Assembly (NCBI GenBank): GCA_910589415.1 | Contig: OU342632.1 | Coordinates: 51,263,341 to 51,327,340 of the forward strand | Direction: 5' to 3' | DNA length: 64,000 nt | Origin: Malachius bipustulatus | Lineage: Eukaryota > Arthropoda > Insecta > Coleoptera > Melyridae | Shown: positions 34,608 through 46,749 of the stretch, piece by piece | Position numbering within the stretch: the first letter of the stretch is position 1 | How the letters are laid out: each line of letters begins with the position of its first letter | Notes under the pieces: generated by a model | Database searches by the model: none | The model's input: the letters and a program-made list of their open reading frames with translations, nothing else | What the model was told of the DNA's origin: nothing | Program-made: the position numbers and the translations under genes

Positions 34608-34830
34608 TGTAGAAAAATTGGGTAACTTTTGTTCAGTGTATCTTAATCAAGTAATAGTGAGGATTTGTTTATAAAATGATTTATTGATTGAATAATTATC
34701 GGAGGATATGCATGATGCCTATTTGCATCCGCTCTCTCGCGTTTACCTCACAAGAATCTCGAATAGAATCTTTCGCCCTTAGGCGCGACGAAACCACAAG
34801 CGTTGGTTCCTTTCCTGGCGCATGCCAATA
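34608..34830 (-). repeat. BEL/Pao 3' LTR, outer fragment
   Basis: 223 bp identical, as far as I can read, to 58776-58998. It is cut off after CCAATA by the DNA transposon that starts TAGTAGAGTGC. Confidence 0.93.
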
Positions 34831-34954
34831 TAGTAGAGTGCAGAATAGGGTGAAACGTGTCACCCTGTGGGCCTTTCAAGACTAAAAGCTACGACCTGTG
34901 GCAAATGGAAGCTTATGTCATTAATATACCCCAAAAAAATTCGTCCAGTAATCG

Positions 34955-37683
34955 TGCAGCGTGCCTTGCACGCTACGTTTTCTTTTTCAAAATTTTAATT
35001 CTCGATTTAGAATATTTTTATAAAGTTCAGAAAAGTTATGATTGACTGTACATTTTCGCTGATGTAGGAGGCTGTATTAGGCAAAGATCACGAACGAACA
35101 CCTGACAGCTATTAAGAAATCCTTGTCTTTGTTATTTAAGTAAGACGTAGAAAACATGTCTGGTCGATTTTCTGTCCCGGTTCTGGGTTTTCAGAGTTTG
35201 AAAAGTATATCATCTTATACGAATTAATTTTCCGCGTCTAATGAGACCACTCTCATCTTGCTACTCTAGATTTCCGATTAGTTATCCAGTTAAAACCTAA
35301 AATATTATTTCTTTGGGTGTGGGTTAAAAAAACATGAAAAGATAGTTGAGGAAACATATAAAAAACTTGCGTTTTGTTCTGAGACACGACAGGCCTCGAG
35401 TATATGCGGATTCACGATTGTGAAATTTAAGTTTGAATAAAGGGAGAGCGGGAGAGGTTGGTCGTACTGTTGAGAGTGTGCCGACGTCTAGGGCGAAAGA
35501 GCCGACACCGTCGCGTGCGAGTTTTAAGTGTTGCATACTGTCAATGATGAGATTTGGAGTGGAAAGTAGGTCAACATTTTCGGTTAGACGGCAGAGATGG
35601 TGGTTGGGGCGCATGAGTGGCGTCACCCTAGAAAAATTATAAATGGAGGTAAAGGACGCTTCAGGTTCATTTTTCGGTCTTACTGCGGCAGATCATGTAG
35701 CCTGTCTACAAGTTCGTAAATTAGTATTAGTCCCTTGTGTGAGTTATTATGGTGAAGTTGTTTCCGTGAAAGATGCAGTCTTACGTGAGTAATCTTTTGA
35801 ATTTAATTTTGGTCATTATAACTAATGTTCGCTTTCTTGTCTTTACAGACAAGGGACGTGGGTTTAGACGTAGTCTTGGACGTAGTCTTGGACGTAGTTT
35901 TGGGACGTGGGTTTGGACGTAGTTTTGAACGTAGTTTTGAACTTTAGTTTTGATTTACTTTTGAGTTTCAAGTTCTAGAATGTTAGGTCCCGACTTCCAG
36001 TTTTGATTTTTAACTACTAATTTCCGATTTCCAGTTTTTGATTTCGATCTTTGAATTTCTAAGTTTTAACTTTTGATTCCTGAATTTTAATTTCGAACTT
36101 CTAGTTTCTGAGTTTTGAGTTCCAACTTTCAATTTTCTAATTTACACGAAAGTTTACATAAAGATTCGATCATGTGGAGGCTTAGGTAGGTACCTACCTA
36201 GGTAGGTATACTAACCTGTGTGAAGGGTGATATTTGAAGAAGCTTGGAGAAATAAAGAAGAGTGGTGGAGTTTAGTTTGTAGACATGGAAGGTTTCATCA
36301 GGCAGAGGTCCTAGTACGTTGATATTTGGTCATCACAAGGTAGCAGGGAGAGCAGTCCAGCTCATCCGGCACCTAGAGCATCCACAAAGGGGTGCTAACA
36401 CCAGTGCAAAGGCAGTTCCAGCAACCATGCCGGTCTAGTCTTTGATCATCGCGCTTAGGTTAGAGGAACCTTAGTTCGTCAGTTTTTTGAGATGGAGTTT
36501 TGAAGAATAAGGTATGTCTTTATGAGTGAATAAACTTTTGCTATTTTCCGATAATCAAGAAAATTAAATAAATTCAAGTACAGTGTTTAATTGATTTCAT
36601 CACCTATGACTTTCTAAGTGAATTTGATTTTTGATAATATGTTATGAACTTTTATTGTGGTCAATGAGTGACTAATGTAATGGTTATGTGTAAAAATAAT
36701 TTATTAAATTTATCGTGTGTGTTTAGGATTTTGAGTTAGAGATGATCATTTTGCAAATTAAATTTTGAATTTCAGATTTTGTAGGTAGATACCGATTTTT
36801 ATATTGAAACTTTTGCTTAAGATAAATTTAAATTTTTGAGAAATAATCTCTGATCTAACTCCGAGTTCTATTCAGAATCATACCTATGTGTTATAGTTTA
36901 GAAATTGTTTAATAGAATTTGAGCTTTGGAAATTTTTATCTGAACTATTGAAATGATATAGGTACCTATCTTGAATTTTAATCATGTAAGTTTGATATCA
37001 TTGGTAATAAGGTAATATTTATGTTTGAATATTTGAGTCAGGATTACTGATTTTGATTATTAGATTTATTGTTTAGGTATAAGATCTATTGGTGATTGCC
37101 AGTCTATTGTACTGATGATGAAATTGATTTTAATAAATCTTTGTATTAAAATTCAACAATTTTAGAGTTTTGAGTATCAACCCTCCTCATGTTCTTTTAA
37201 ATTATTTATTCAATCAGTAGAGTAACATCAAGAATAAGGCGATATATCCTGGTATATTTTGGTGAGGTTTATTAATTTTTGGTTATTGTTTTTAAAATTG
37301 TTAGGAGTTACTACGGGTCCAGTCTGGTTCGGTGAATGCTGGATTTTCCAGAGGAAGGCCACATTTATCTGTCCCGGGCTGGATAATCACAACGAATCTT
37401 TTGTTTAAGTTTGGTTTTGGTTTGATACTTTGAAATTTTAGACGATCACTTTTCAAAATTTAAAATTTATTTTCTTTCGACATTTAGAATATTTGGGTGG
37501 GGCATTCGAAATTTGATATGTCCTACTCGACAGGCCAATGTGGCTAATGTTACAAATTTGCCTAGTCACATTGAGATCTGTCAATAGCCACCTCCTTCCT
37601 TTCGGGGTTAAGGTAAGTGAATTATTATTTTTTTTATTGTTCAACTTTTTGAGTGGGAGTAAGCGAGGGGGAGGAAGGCTCCA
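34955..37683 (+). repeat. Gypsy 5' LTR
   Basis: 2729 bp, unusually long for Gypsy. Starts TGCAGCGTGCCTTGCACGCT (itself a small palindrome) and ends AAGGCTCCA. It contains a run of GGACGTAGTcTT-type 12-bp repeats at about 35860-35945, a GTAGGTACCTACC palindrome near 36188 and a 64-bp intron-like segment at 35785-35848. Confidence 0.95.
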
Positions 37684-37685
37684 AG

Positions 37686-37701
37686 TGGTGCCGTGACCAG
37701 G
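37686..37701 (+). other. Gypsy primer-binding site
   Basis: TGGTGCCGTGACCAGG begins two bases after the LTR end, the expected place for pairing with the 3' end of a tRNA primer. I could not assign the tRNA with confidence. Confidence 0.65.
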
Positions 37702-38236
37702 ATAAATCAATCTCCTTATTCTTTTTTTCGAAAACTTTCTCAAACTTTGAGAAGAATTAATGAACATGAGGTGTTGGTGTTTTCATAATTTTTGAGAAAA
37801 ACTTTTTCAAAATTTTAGACAAGTAAAGACAAATACCTTTCTTAGTTGCGTAAAGTTTACAGATGGAATAAAACCAAAAGGTAAGGTTTGAAATTTTCAA
37901 CGAAGGACTTCGAGGGAATTCAGACCTGTGGTATTTGAGTCCGTGTTGTTTTCTTTTTGACGTTTCAGCTTTTTAGGTTCCAGCCCAGACGGTGTGGTAA
38001 ACCTGAAGATGTGGTTTTCGAGTTCGATAATTTTTTAATTTTTCAGCTTAGGTGGAGTTACAGATAGAATCAGCAACAATCTGATTTTTGAAATTTTGGT
38101 TTTGGATAATTCTGTTAGGTCAGGTCAAGTCAACTAAGAGAAGGAACGACAGTTTTCGTTTTCTTTGTTTCAGGTAAAGTTGGTTGAAAAGTCTTGTTTG
38201 AGAGTTTTGAGGCAACAATTTTTTTTGAGATAAATA

Positions 38237-41200
38237 GTGAAAATGGATTTCATTGAGGAAAATACTACAGTCGGTTTTGAGGTCGTTGATCTCAAGGTAG
38301 ATGAGATTAAGTATGAAATTTTATTAAGAGGAGAAGTTCCACATTGGAACGGAAATTATAGGCGTACCCAATTAAGTCAACTTTTGAGAATAAATGGAGG
38401 AGTCACTGTGACTATCTCTCCTTTCGATTTTAATGAGGATTTGAGTCAAGTTTTGGATTCTATTTTGGATATGACTGAAATATTGCACGATGAGGTAATT
38501 ATTTCCCCTCAGTCTAATGTAGCTAGGAGATTTTCTTCGAGGTTAACTCATTTGTTAGGAAGAATAGACAGGATGAAGGTCACTTCCGATGTTCAGACTG
38601 CTAGTCGAGATCAGGTTAGAGCAGATGCTCTACGATTGCGAGACGATTTTAAGAAAAAAATTGTCGGTGAGGTAGTCAGTTCAAGAACAGAAATCCCACA
38701 AAGATCGCAGGCCTCTCTTTTAGATCAAGCATTTGATAGGTTATCTTGTCATAATGCTTCAACTACTCATGAAGATAATCTTCATACGGTTTCGAGAGTC
38801 CCTTCGAATCTTCCAGAAGATCTATCGTTAAGAAGGTTAGGCTTAAGAAGCCATAACACCAATCCGTTTTTAGATTGTGATCAGGTACCCTCTGACTATG
38901 ATAATCAGGCACATTCGAGCAGTTTTGTACCCCCAGTGAGAAATCCATCACCCACTTTCTCACAGTTTAGTCTCAATTCTCAAGTCCCATCCATCCAGTT
39001 AGTGGCGCCTATAGATAAGGTCATCCCGGTGTATAAATGGGGATTATGTTTTACTGGTAAAGAAAAGGGAATTGAAGTTATAAAATTTTTAGAAAGAGTT
39101 CGTGAACTTAGTCAAGCTAGGGGAGTCCCCCTTGATACAGTTTTTAATAGTGCAGTCGATTTATTTAAGGAACCAGCTCTCTCATGGTTCCGAAGTATTA
39201 AGTATCAGTTGAGGTCTTGGCGAGACTTGGAGGCAAGAATTGGTAATACTTTCATCCCTCCAAATTACGATGAAGAACTCCTAGAGGAGATTCGCTCCTT
39301 TAGGCAAAGGAATAATGAAAATGTCGTTACGTTTATTGCGAATTTAAGGATGAAGTTTTCACATCTTCTTAATCCAATTTCTATTCCGGAACAGTTGAAG
39401 ATAGTTAGGAGAAACCTCCTGCCCGATTTGAATTCGAAGTTATGTTTGATCGATCTGGTTTCTTATGAGCAGTTAGAATGTCTATGCAGGCAGATCGCGA
39501 AGAATTCGGTGATAATGAGTGGAGTAGAGGGTAAAACCCGTGTAGGTCGACCCCAGGCAGCCCCTGTGGGAACGACGGTTAGGGAAGCGAAGGAAATCCC
39601 AAAGGTTAAAGTAGAGACCCCTCGTCCACCTTTTCCTCCCCGAAGATTTGCGAATGCCCCAAATCAGTCGATGAATAAGTCAGACCGACCCCCAGTCAGC
39701 TCTTTTTCCTGTTGGAATTGTGACCAGGCGGGTCATTCATTTAATTTTTGTCCACATCCACTTGAGAAATTTTGTTTTTCGTGCGGTTTGAAAGGAGCAA
39801 TAGCGCCTTCTTGTCCCCGATGTCATCATTCAGGGAAAGATAACCAGGAAGCAGTTGAGTCCAAAGACGTTAAGAAGGTGGTGGATTGTCCAGAAACTCG
39901 GGAGTCGAATTTAGGTAAAGAAAGTTCTAAGGCAGATTCAAAAAAACGAGTCGGCGAGAGAAGATTTTGGCGCGACTTCCCTCGAGTTTCGAAGACGCCA
40001 ACCAGGTCCAGAATCAGGTGCGATTCCGAAGAGACGTTAGAATCGAGACAGGTGAACTCGAACCTTTCTAAGCAGATCAGTCCAGTTTTTGAGAGTAAAG
40101 ATGCAGATAATAGACCGTATATCTCTATTGAGTTAGAGGGTTTTGAGATTCTAGCTCTGGTTGACACTGGGGCAAATATTTCCATCTTAGGTGCAGGAAC
40201 TGAGTCGATTTGGGAACTGTTGGAATCCAATCGAGTAGTTAAAGATAAATTACCGCGAGTGACTGTAGCAAATGGACAGCCACAAACAGTTCTAGGTACT
40301 GTAGTTTTGCCTATTTGTTTTGAGGATAGGTTGATTGAGTTAGAATTTACAATTATCCCTACTATATCCCACGCTGTTATTTTAGGTTCTGATTTTTGCA
40401 AGCAGGTTGAGTTGGCTATCGATTTTAAAAATCAAGTTTTCGACATTAATGAGATTACAGGAGAGACTCCAAATTTAGGTACTTATCTTGAGGAGTTGTC
40501 AGAGGAACAACAGTTGGTTTTAGATAAAGTGATAAAGCAGTACGAATTACTTGCTTCGAAAGCTCCCGGTCGTACGAGTGAAATTACACATTTCATAGAT
40601 ACAGGTTCAGCTAGACCCGTGAAGCAGAGGCAGTACCCTCTGTCTCCTGCTATCACCAAATTTCTACATCAGGAAGTAGATTCAATGTTAAGAGATGGAG
40701 TTATAGAGGAAAGTAATTCAGCTTGGTCAAGTCCTGTTTTGATGGTTCCAAAAAGTGACGGTACCTACCGTATGTGTTTTGATGGTCGTAAGATCAATGA
40801 GTTGACTGTTAAGGATTCCTACCCACTACCGTTGGTAGATAGTATTTTGAGTAAAGTAGCTGGGTCTACTTATCTATCTTCGATTGATTTAACAAAGGCG
40901 TTTTGGAATATTCCCTTGGAGGAAACCTCCAAGCCCAAAACGGCGTTTCAAGTTCATGGTCGAGGTCTTTTTCAGTTTAAGGTTATGCCTTTTGGGTTGT
41001 GTAATGCCGCACAGACACAACAACGGTTAATGGACCACCTATTTAGGGGTACTAAGTTTGAAGATCGAGTTTTTACTTATTTGGATGACATTATTTGTGT
41101 GTCCAATTCGTTCGAGGAACACATTGCTCTTCTTGCTGAAGTGTTGGAGATTCTCACTAAAGCCGGGTTGAAAATCAACCTGGATAAGTGTAAGTTCTGT

Positions 41201-43171
41201 AGAGATTCGTTATCGTTTTTGGGTTATGTGGTAGATAGGAAAGGTCTAAGGACCGATCCAGGTAAAGTTCAGGCTATTGTTGATATGCCATCACCTAAAA
41301 CTACCACCGAAGTTAGAAGAGTAATTGGAATCCTCCAATGGTATCGAAAGTTCATCCCTAATTTTTCCACCGTGTCTGAGCCAATTACATCGCTTATTAA
41401 GGGTCGTAAGAAACACACTCCAGTTATTTGGACGGAAGAAGCCGAAGAGGCTTTCCAAAACCTTAAGGAATTGTTGGTTTCAGCTCCCATTTTAGTCAAA
41501 CCGGATCCCAACCTACCTTTCTTCATTCAGACGGATGCAAGTGACGTAGGGGTGGGGGCCATTTTATATCAAGTTAAGGATGATTTTGAGCACCCTATAG
41601 CTTATGCTTCTAGAAAGCTTCTCAAGACTGAGAAGAAAAATTACACGGTTACAGAGAAGGAGTGTCTTGGAGTTATTTTTGGTATTGAAAAATTTAGGTG
41701 TTATGTCGAAGGCACAGAATTTACAGTTGTTACTGACCATGCCAGCCTACAATGGCTGTATAAAATTAAAGATCCAGTCGGCAGAATTGCTAGATGGACA
41801 GTCAGGTTGAGTGGATTTAAGTTCAAGGTTGTTCATCGTCCCGGTAAGAATTTGGTAATGGCTGATTTTCTGTCCAGACATATTTCTTTGATTAATGTTA
41901 AATCTTTTACGCCAGACACCTGGTATGTTGAGATGATTAATAAAGTCCGCTGTAACCCAGCGAAATTTCCAGATTTTGACGTTAAGGATAATATTTTGTA
42001 TAAACATATTAGGCCAAAACACGACATCCAGTCCAATTTTTCAGACTGGAAAATAGTAGTTCCAACTGAGAATAGGAAAGAGGTTTTTGTTGAGTGTCAT
42101 GATCATCCGACTTCAGCTCATTTAGGTATTTCAAAGACGTTGGCAAGAATTTTGGAAAATTATTATTGGCCAGGAGTAAAGGAGTCAGTGAGACGTTATG
42201 TTAGATCATGTGAGACTTGTGGTGCCCACAAATCCACAAATCAATCTCCAGCTGGTTTAGGAGGAAATCAGCGTAAAGTTGACTTTCCGTTTCAGTCTAT
42301 TTCTTTAGATTTTATGGGACCTTTCCCAAGATCTAAATCAGGAAATACCCAATTGTTAGTTATTACTGATTCTTTCACCCGATTTGTTATAGTAAAACCC
42401 CTTCCTAAGGCTACTTCAGCCAAGGTCGTGAAAATTTTGGAGAGAGAAATCTTTTTGGTTTATGGAACTCCAGAGGTCGTGTGTTGTGATAATGGTAGTC
42501 AGTTCAGGTCTAGAGAATTCAAAGAATTAATGAAGAAGTACCAGATTCCTAAGATTTGGTATAATCCCAGTTACCACCCCCAGGTTAATCCAACCGAAAG
42601 GGTGAATAAAGTTTTGGGTAGTGCTATAGCGTCATATATTAAAGATGACGATCACCGAACGTGGGACGAACATATTTTCGAAATTGCTCAGGCAATTAAT
42701 ACCTCGGTACATGAGTCCACAGGGTACTCACCCTCTTTTTTGGTTTTTGGACGTTACACACCAGTGAATGGTAGTTTTTATAAGGATGTTGATTATAGTT
42801 CTTTTGACCCAGTCGATTTCTCCAATCGACTTAAATGGCAGTCCGAAGTGAGCAAAGTTCCTAAACTTTATCCCCAAATCCAGGAGAAAATTAGAAAATC
42901 TTTTGAGAAAAATGTTAAGAGGTATAACCTTCGTAGGCGAGAGGTTAATTATCAGGAAGGTGATAAAGTGTGGAAGAAAAACTTCGTTCTTTCCAAAGCG
43001 GTCGATAAGTTTTCTAAGAAATTAGCTCCGAAATATGTCCCGGCTATGATAAAGAAAATTAAAGGTACTGGTAAGGTTGTTGTTCTTTCAGATCTGTCAG
43101 GAAAAATCCTGGGAGATTTTCACGTAAGTGATATTAAACCATTTGTTGAGATCCAGAATAGCCAGTGTTAG
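38237..43171 (+). CDS. Gypsy gag-pol polyprotein, 1644 aa, uninterrupted
   Basis: Single frame carrying all retrotransposition functions, starting at an ATG 553 bp after the LTR. Residues ~265-425: gag capsid-like region. 492-505: CCHC knuckle (C492, C495, H500, C505). 513-529: second Cys cluster without the His. ~641-652: retropepsin LVDTGANISILG. ~800-1000: reverse transcriptase with MPFGLCNAAQTQQ and catalytic YLDD at 948-951. ~1095-1210: RNase H (D1100, E about 1141, D1167). 1290-1328: integrase HHCC finger. D1358, D1418, E1454: integrase catalytic triad. C-terminal region with a GPY/F-like module, no chromodomain. There is no frameshift between gag and pol and no env frame. All catalytic residues I can check are present, so the element may be functional. 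It encodes virus-like-particle proteins, protease, RT and integrase for copying and insertion. Confidence 0.95.
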   Translation: MKMDFIEENTTVGFEVVDLKVDEIKYEILLRGEVPHWNGNYRRTQLSQLLRINGGVTVTISPFDFNEDLSQVLDSILDMTEILHDEVIISPQSNVARRFSSRLTHLLGRIDRMKVTSDVQTASRDQVRADALRLRDDFKKKIVGEVVSSRTEIPQRSQASLLDQAFDRLSCHNASTTHEDNLHTVSRVPSNLPEDLSLRRLGLRSHNTNPFLDCDQVPSDYDNQAHSSSFVPPVRNPSPTFSQFSLNSQVPSIQLVAPIDKVIPVYKWGLCFTGKEKGIEVIKFLERVRELSQARGVPLDTVFNSAVDLFKEPALSWFRSIKYQLRSWRDLEARIGNTFIPPNYDEELLEEIRSFRQRNNENVVTFIANLRMKFSHLLNPISIPEQLKIVRRNLLPDLNSKLCLIDLVSYEQLECLCRQIAKNSVIMSGVEGKTRVGRPQAAPVGTTVREAKEIPKVKVETPRPPFPPRRFANAPNQSMNKSDRPPVSSFSCWNCDQAGHSFNFCPHPLEKFCFSCGLKGAIAPSCPRCHHSGKDNQEAVESKDVKKVVDCPETRESNLGKESSKADSKKRVGERRFWRDFPRVSKTPTRSRIRCDSEETLESRQVNSNLSKQISPVFESKDADNRPYISIELEGFEILALVDTGANISILGAGTESIWELLESNRVVKDKLPRVTVANGQPQTVLGTVVLPICFEDRLIELEFTIIPTISHAVILGSDFCKQVELAIDFKNQVFDINEITGETPNLGTYLEELSEEQQLVLDKVIKQYELLASKAPGRTSEITHFIDTGSARPVKQRQYPLSPAITKFLHQEVDSMLRDGVIEESNSAWSSPVLMVPKSDGTYRMCFDGRKINELTVKDSYPLPLVDSILSKVAGSTYLSSIDLTKAFWNIPLEETSKPKTAFQVHGRGLFQFKVMPFGLCNAAQTQQRLMDHLFRGTKFEDRVFTYLDDIICVSNSFEEHIALLAEVLEILTKAGLKINLDKCKFCRDSLSFLGYVVDRKGLRTDPGKVQAIVDMPSPKTTTEVRRVIGILQWYRKFIPNFSTVSEPITSLIKGRKKHTPVIWTEEAEEAFQNLKELLVSAPILVKPDPNLPFFIQTDASDVGVGAILYQVKDDFEHPIAYASRKLLKTEKKNYTVTEKECLGVIFGIEKFRCYVEGTEFTVVTDHASLQWLYKIKDPVGRIARWTVRLSGFKFKVVHRPGKNLVMADFLSRHISLINVKSFTPDTWYVEMINKVRCNPAKFPDFDVKDNILYKHIRPKHDIQSNFSDWKIVVPTENRKEVFVECHDHPTSAHLGISKTLARILENYYWPGVKESVRRYVRSCETCGAHKSTNQSPAGLGGNQRKVDFPFQSISLDFMGPFPRSKSGNTQLLVITDSFTRFVIVKPLPKATSAKVVKILEREIFLVYGTPEVVCCDNGSQFRSREFKELMKKYQIPKIWYNPSYHPQVNPTERVNKVLGSAIASYIKDDDHRTWDEHIFEIAQAINTSVHESTGYSPSFLVFGRYTPVNGSFYKDVDYSSFDPVDFSNRLKWQSEVSKVPKLYPQIQEKIRKSFEKNVKRYNLRRREVNYQEGDKVWKKNFVLSKAVDKFSKKLAPKYVPAMIKKIKGTGKVVVLSDLSGKILGDFHVSDIKPFVEIQNSQC

Positions 43172-44140
43172 TGTAGAGCGCGCTTTAGGGGTGACCTAGT
43201 TGTGTTGTATTCAAGTTGGCGCCCCTAGTGTAAAGCTCCGTTCACACGCAAAGGCGAAATAAATCCTATTTGTTTTTAGTTTGAGAATTTAGAAAGAATT
43301 CGTTTAGTGTGTCAATAGTAAGTTTTTCAGTAAATTTAGTTACGGTTTTGGAGAAAAAGTAAAGGTTGTTTAGAGTCAGGAGTCTTTGTAGAGGTTGAGT
43401 CGAGTTTAGAGAAAATCCTTTTATAGGTACTTAGGTTAAAATAATTTGAGACTGATAACGTTAGCGTACAAATTAAATAAATTTAGCTAACCTACCAGTA
43501 ATTGTTGTTGAGGTAGAGGTTGAGTTACATTTTAGTCATGGCCAGACTAATTTGTAAAATATTTTTAAACGGTCGCGTTAGAGCCCCATGCAAATAAGTG
43601 AGCTACGTGACTAGGCGTTAGGTTGAGTTGATTTAGGTGAGTTCTTAATTGAAAATTTCGAGTTCTGTTAGAGTTGATAATTGGCATAATCTAAATATAA
43701 ATCTGAGCTGTTATCATCCTAACAGTAACTTTCAGGAACGATCCGTTGAGTAGAGTTGAGAATTGAGGTAGTTATAATATTTTTAGGTTGAGATCTTGAA
43801 AAAAAAAAAAAAAGCTCCTGATGATAAAAATCTTTTCCATTCCTTTGATTAAGGTTAAGTCGAGGCAATATTTTTAGCTAGAGTTTGAGATTCAATAAGT
43901 ACAGTTAGTTGAGATTTAAGAATTCTTTCAGTTGACACATTATCTCGAATATCTTTGATGGTGTTTAATTTTGGCGGAACAACATTAACCGGGTGGTTAA
44001 TGAGTTATGATTGGAAATTAACTATACAGATTTTGACAAGAAATTTTGAGTTTTAAAAGTCTCTTCATTTGTAAGAACTTTTCAAGTTTGCTCTTTTGAG
44101 AACATTTGAGTAGTGTGACAGTTAAAAGTAAAAATCTTTC

Positions 44141-44405
44141 TCTTTGAAAATTTTTATTTCCTTAATAATTGAGATAGAGTTCGTTGGTAGGTAAAACCAC
44201 ATATAGGTCCAACGTTTGAGATTTGATTTTCTTTTTGAAAATTTTATTCTGTAATAATTGAGATAGAGTTCGTTGGTAAGTAAAACCACATATAGGTCCA
44301 ACGGTTGAGATTTGATTTTCTTTTTGAAAATTTTATTCTTTGAGATAGAGTTCATTGGTAAGTAAAACCACTTCATAGGTCCAATGATTGAGATTTGGTT
44401 TCTCG
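44141..44405 (+). repeat. Three ~88-bp tandem repeats
   Basis: Each unit contains TTGAGATAGAGTTCgTTGGT, AAAACCACaTATAGGTCCAA and TTTGATTTTCTTTTTGAAAA. The third unit is shorter and more diverged. Confidence 0.85.
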
Positions 44406-45388
44406 TTTGAAAATTTTCTTTAGACAATGACAACATCTTTGGGGTTATTTTTGGTACTTTCCACCCTGGTGCTACCTAAAGAGAAAGTATCCAGCCATTT
44501 TGAAAATAGGTCCAGTGGCTGATTTCTTGTATATATTTCTATACGCTTCTTTCCTTTCCTTTTCCGCTGTTTACGGCACACATATAAGTTCGTCTTTAAT
44601 CTTTTTTCTATCTCTTTCAATCTAAATTTATAATAATTCATATCTTCATAGCGGGTGAACGAACCACTTTGCAACATATACCATTTCGACATTTAATCTC
44701 TTTAGCCCTTTTTAAAGTAATATATGCATAATACGTTTAAGAAGCAACATTGCACATATAAGGCATGTTCCTATATGCCATCCCTTTTTGGGCCATAATT
44801 TATAACATCCATTCTAATTATGAATGGCGGTGTATCCTGCCATTAGACCCGTCTCGGTAAATGAGAATTCTCTTGGACTTCTCCATCCATTTAAGGTTGG
44901 ATACAATTTCTTTTGGTCCTTCAAATATTAATTCAGTTTGGAGAATTATTTCCTAGTTCTTTTAAGTAAAGTAGGGACTTTACTCCCTATATTTTGACGT
45001 CAAGTTCCACCTTAGTCAACATATCAGTATAATTCTGAAGGTCTAACACATTTGTGTAAGTTTTAGAGTAATGAATTGAAGTTGAGATAGTTTTGAGTCT
45101 TTGAGTTTAGGTGTCTGGGTAAGTCTCGACGGGTTCTTGAGTAAGAATGGCCGCACAGTTCCAGTACCACTTTGAGTCATTCAGTAGAGAAATTTAGTGA
45201 CGTAGGTCTCAGTAGAGGGAAATCTTGGAAAATTAAATCTGTCTCACTACTGATACTTAGCGTTTGCGTTAAAGAATTTTGAGAAATAAAATCCGAGTTG
45301 GAGTTTCAGAATTTCATCTATTCTTGTGCTTTTGATAACCACTTGACTGAATCTTGTTGAATAATTTGGACGTTTTTGGAAAACAATT

Positions 45389-45545
45389 TTGACATTTTTG
45401 AGTATAGATAATTTAGATATCCCGATTTTGACATTTTTGAGTATAGATAATTTAGATATCCCGATTTTGACATTTTTTGAGTATGAATATCTTCGATATT
45501 TCGGTTTTGACATTTTGAGGTATGAATAATTTTGATTTGGAGGTA
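45389..45545 (+). repeat. 39-bp tandem repeats, about four units
   Basis: GACATTTTTGAGTATAGATA then ATTTAGATATCCCGATTTT occurs twice almost perfectly, followed by two diverging units. Confidence 0.85.
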
Positions 45546-45789
45546 TCCAGATCAAAATACTTTGAGTATGAACAATTTTGACATTTGACCCGATTTAGAC
45601 GTCTTGGAGTTTGAGGTATAAGTAGAACTCTTAGATTTGAAATTTCTTTAGGCTTTTCTAGGTAGAAATTTAGTTTTGGCTTTTTTAGATTTCTCTATGA
45701 TTTCCTTTGTTAGGAATCATATTTCACTCCAAAGTCGTTAGGACGTTATTCTTAACTAACTAACGATCAAGGAAACCTTTTAGCTTTTG

Positions 45790-46552
45790 ACGTTAAATCT
45801 CTAGTCGCAGGGAAACGCACTAGAGGGGTGTATTTTGGCATTTCCGGCCTCATAAGCGGAGAATTGCCCTGTCGTCTAGTCAGCTGCTTAGCCCCCAGCT
45901 GATGAAGTAGGTGGTATTGTCTGGCGACATACCGACCATAGGGGCCGAATCTTTATGTCTTCGTCATCCTGGCAGTATTGCCAACTCACGAGTTTCGGTC
46001 ACTGAATTTCCTTGAGGTGTTCAGGCAGACCCAACTCCTTGATTTTTTTGTGTGTAGGACGAAGTCGGTAATCGATTGGCGACAGCCGGAGTTTCTCTAA
46101 TGGAGGACTCTGTTTCACATAGTTTTAGTTTTATTTTATGGATGAGTATGGTGGTGGAGGTTATTGGTTCTGGTATAGTCTGTTCAACCAGAGGTTAGGG
46201 AAAATATTTAGCTTTCTTTTGAAAAATCTTTAGTTACAAGGTAGTGTACTAGAGGGGTGCATTATGTCATTTCCAGCCTTATAAATGGAAAGGGCCTGCC
46301 GTTTAGTCAGTTGTGGAGCCCCCGACTGATGAAGTAGGAGGTATAGTCTTGCGACATGCCAACCACAGGGGCCAATTATTTGAGCTTCGCTACATAGGCA
46401 AATATTGCCACCATAAGAGTTTTGTCTTTTTGAGTTCCTTCGTGTTCTCATAAGACTCAACTTACTTTATTGAATTATGTGTAGAGCGGAGTTAGTTTCC
46501 GAATAACGGCAGTCAGGTTTTCCTCCTGGGAGCCTGTTTAACCTAGTTTTAG
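45790..46552 (+). repeat. Two diverged ~340-bp direct repeats
   Basis: Units at about 45790-46135 and 46215-46552 share ACTAGAGGGGTG, CATTTCCgGCC/CATTTCCaGCC, GCTGATGAAGTAG/ACTGATGAAGTAG, GCGACATaCC and ATAGTTTTAG/CTAGTTTTAG in the same order. Confidence 0.75.
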
Positions 46553-46737
46553 TAACCAGAGTCCTACTGGCGGTTTCCGAGGTCAGGGCTCGCCCATATT
46601 GCTTTGTGTTTGAAACATGGAGTGTTTAAAACTTGTTCTTTCTGTCTTTTCTTTCGGTTTGTTGGGATTTGTTGATTGTTGATTCGAGAGGAGTTCTCTC
46701 GGAAAAGTTTCTTGTGGAGACTTTTCCTTCCTTTTTA

Positions 46738-46749
46738 CAAGGGGGGGTG
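46738..46749 (+). other. Gypsy polypurine tract
   Basis: AAGGGGGGGTG directly before the 3' LTR, the usual plus-strand primer position. Confidence 0.7.

Larger units (their letters stand above)
43172..46749 (+). other. Gypsy 3' non-coding region with repeats
   Basis: About 3.6 kb between the end of pol and the 3' LTR lacks any env-like frame. It carries three repeat families (listed separately) and ends in a G-rich polypurine tract. Gypsy elements usually have little or no DNA here, or an env gene. Confidence 0.8.

Noticed and set aside
35324..35642. Overlapping 100- and 69-codon frames in the Gypsy LTR (also at 47119-47437)
   Set aside because: Identical in both LTRs because the LTRs are repeats; no protein resemblance. 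LTR-internal by-products.
43172..46749. An env gene in the Gypsy element
   Set aside because: No frame longer than about 100 codons, no signal peptide, transmembrane or furin-like pattern; the region is repeats.
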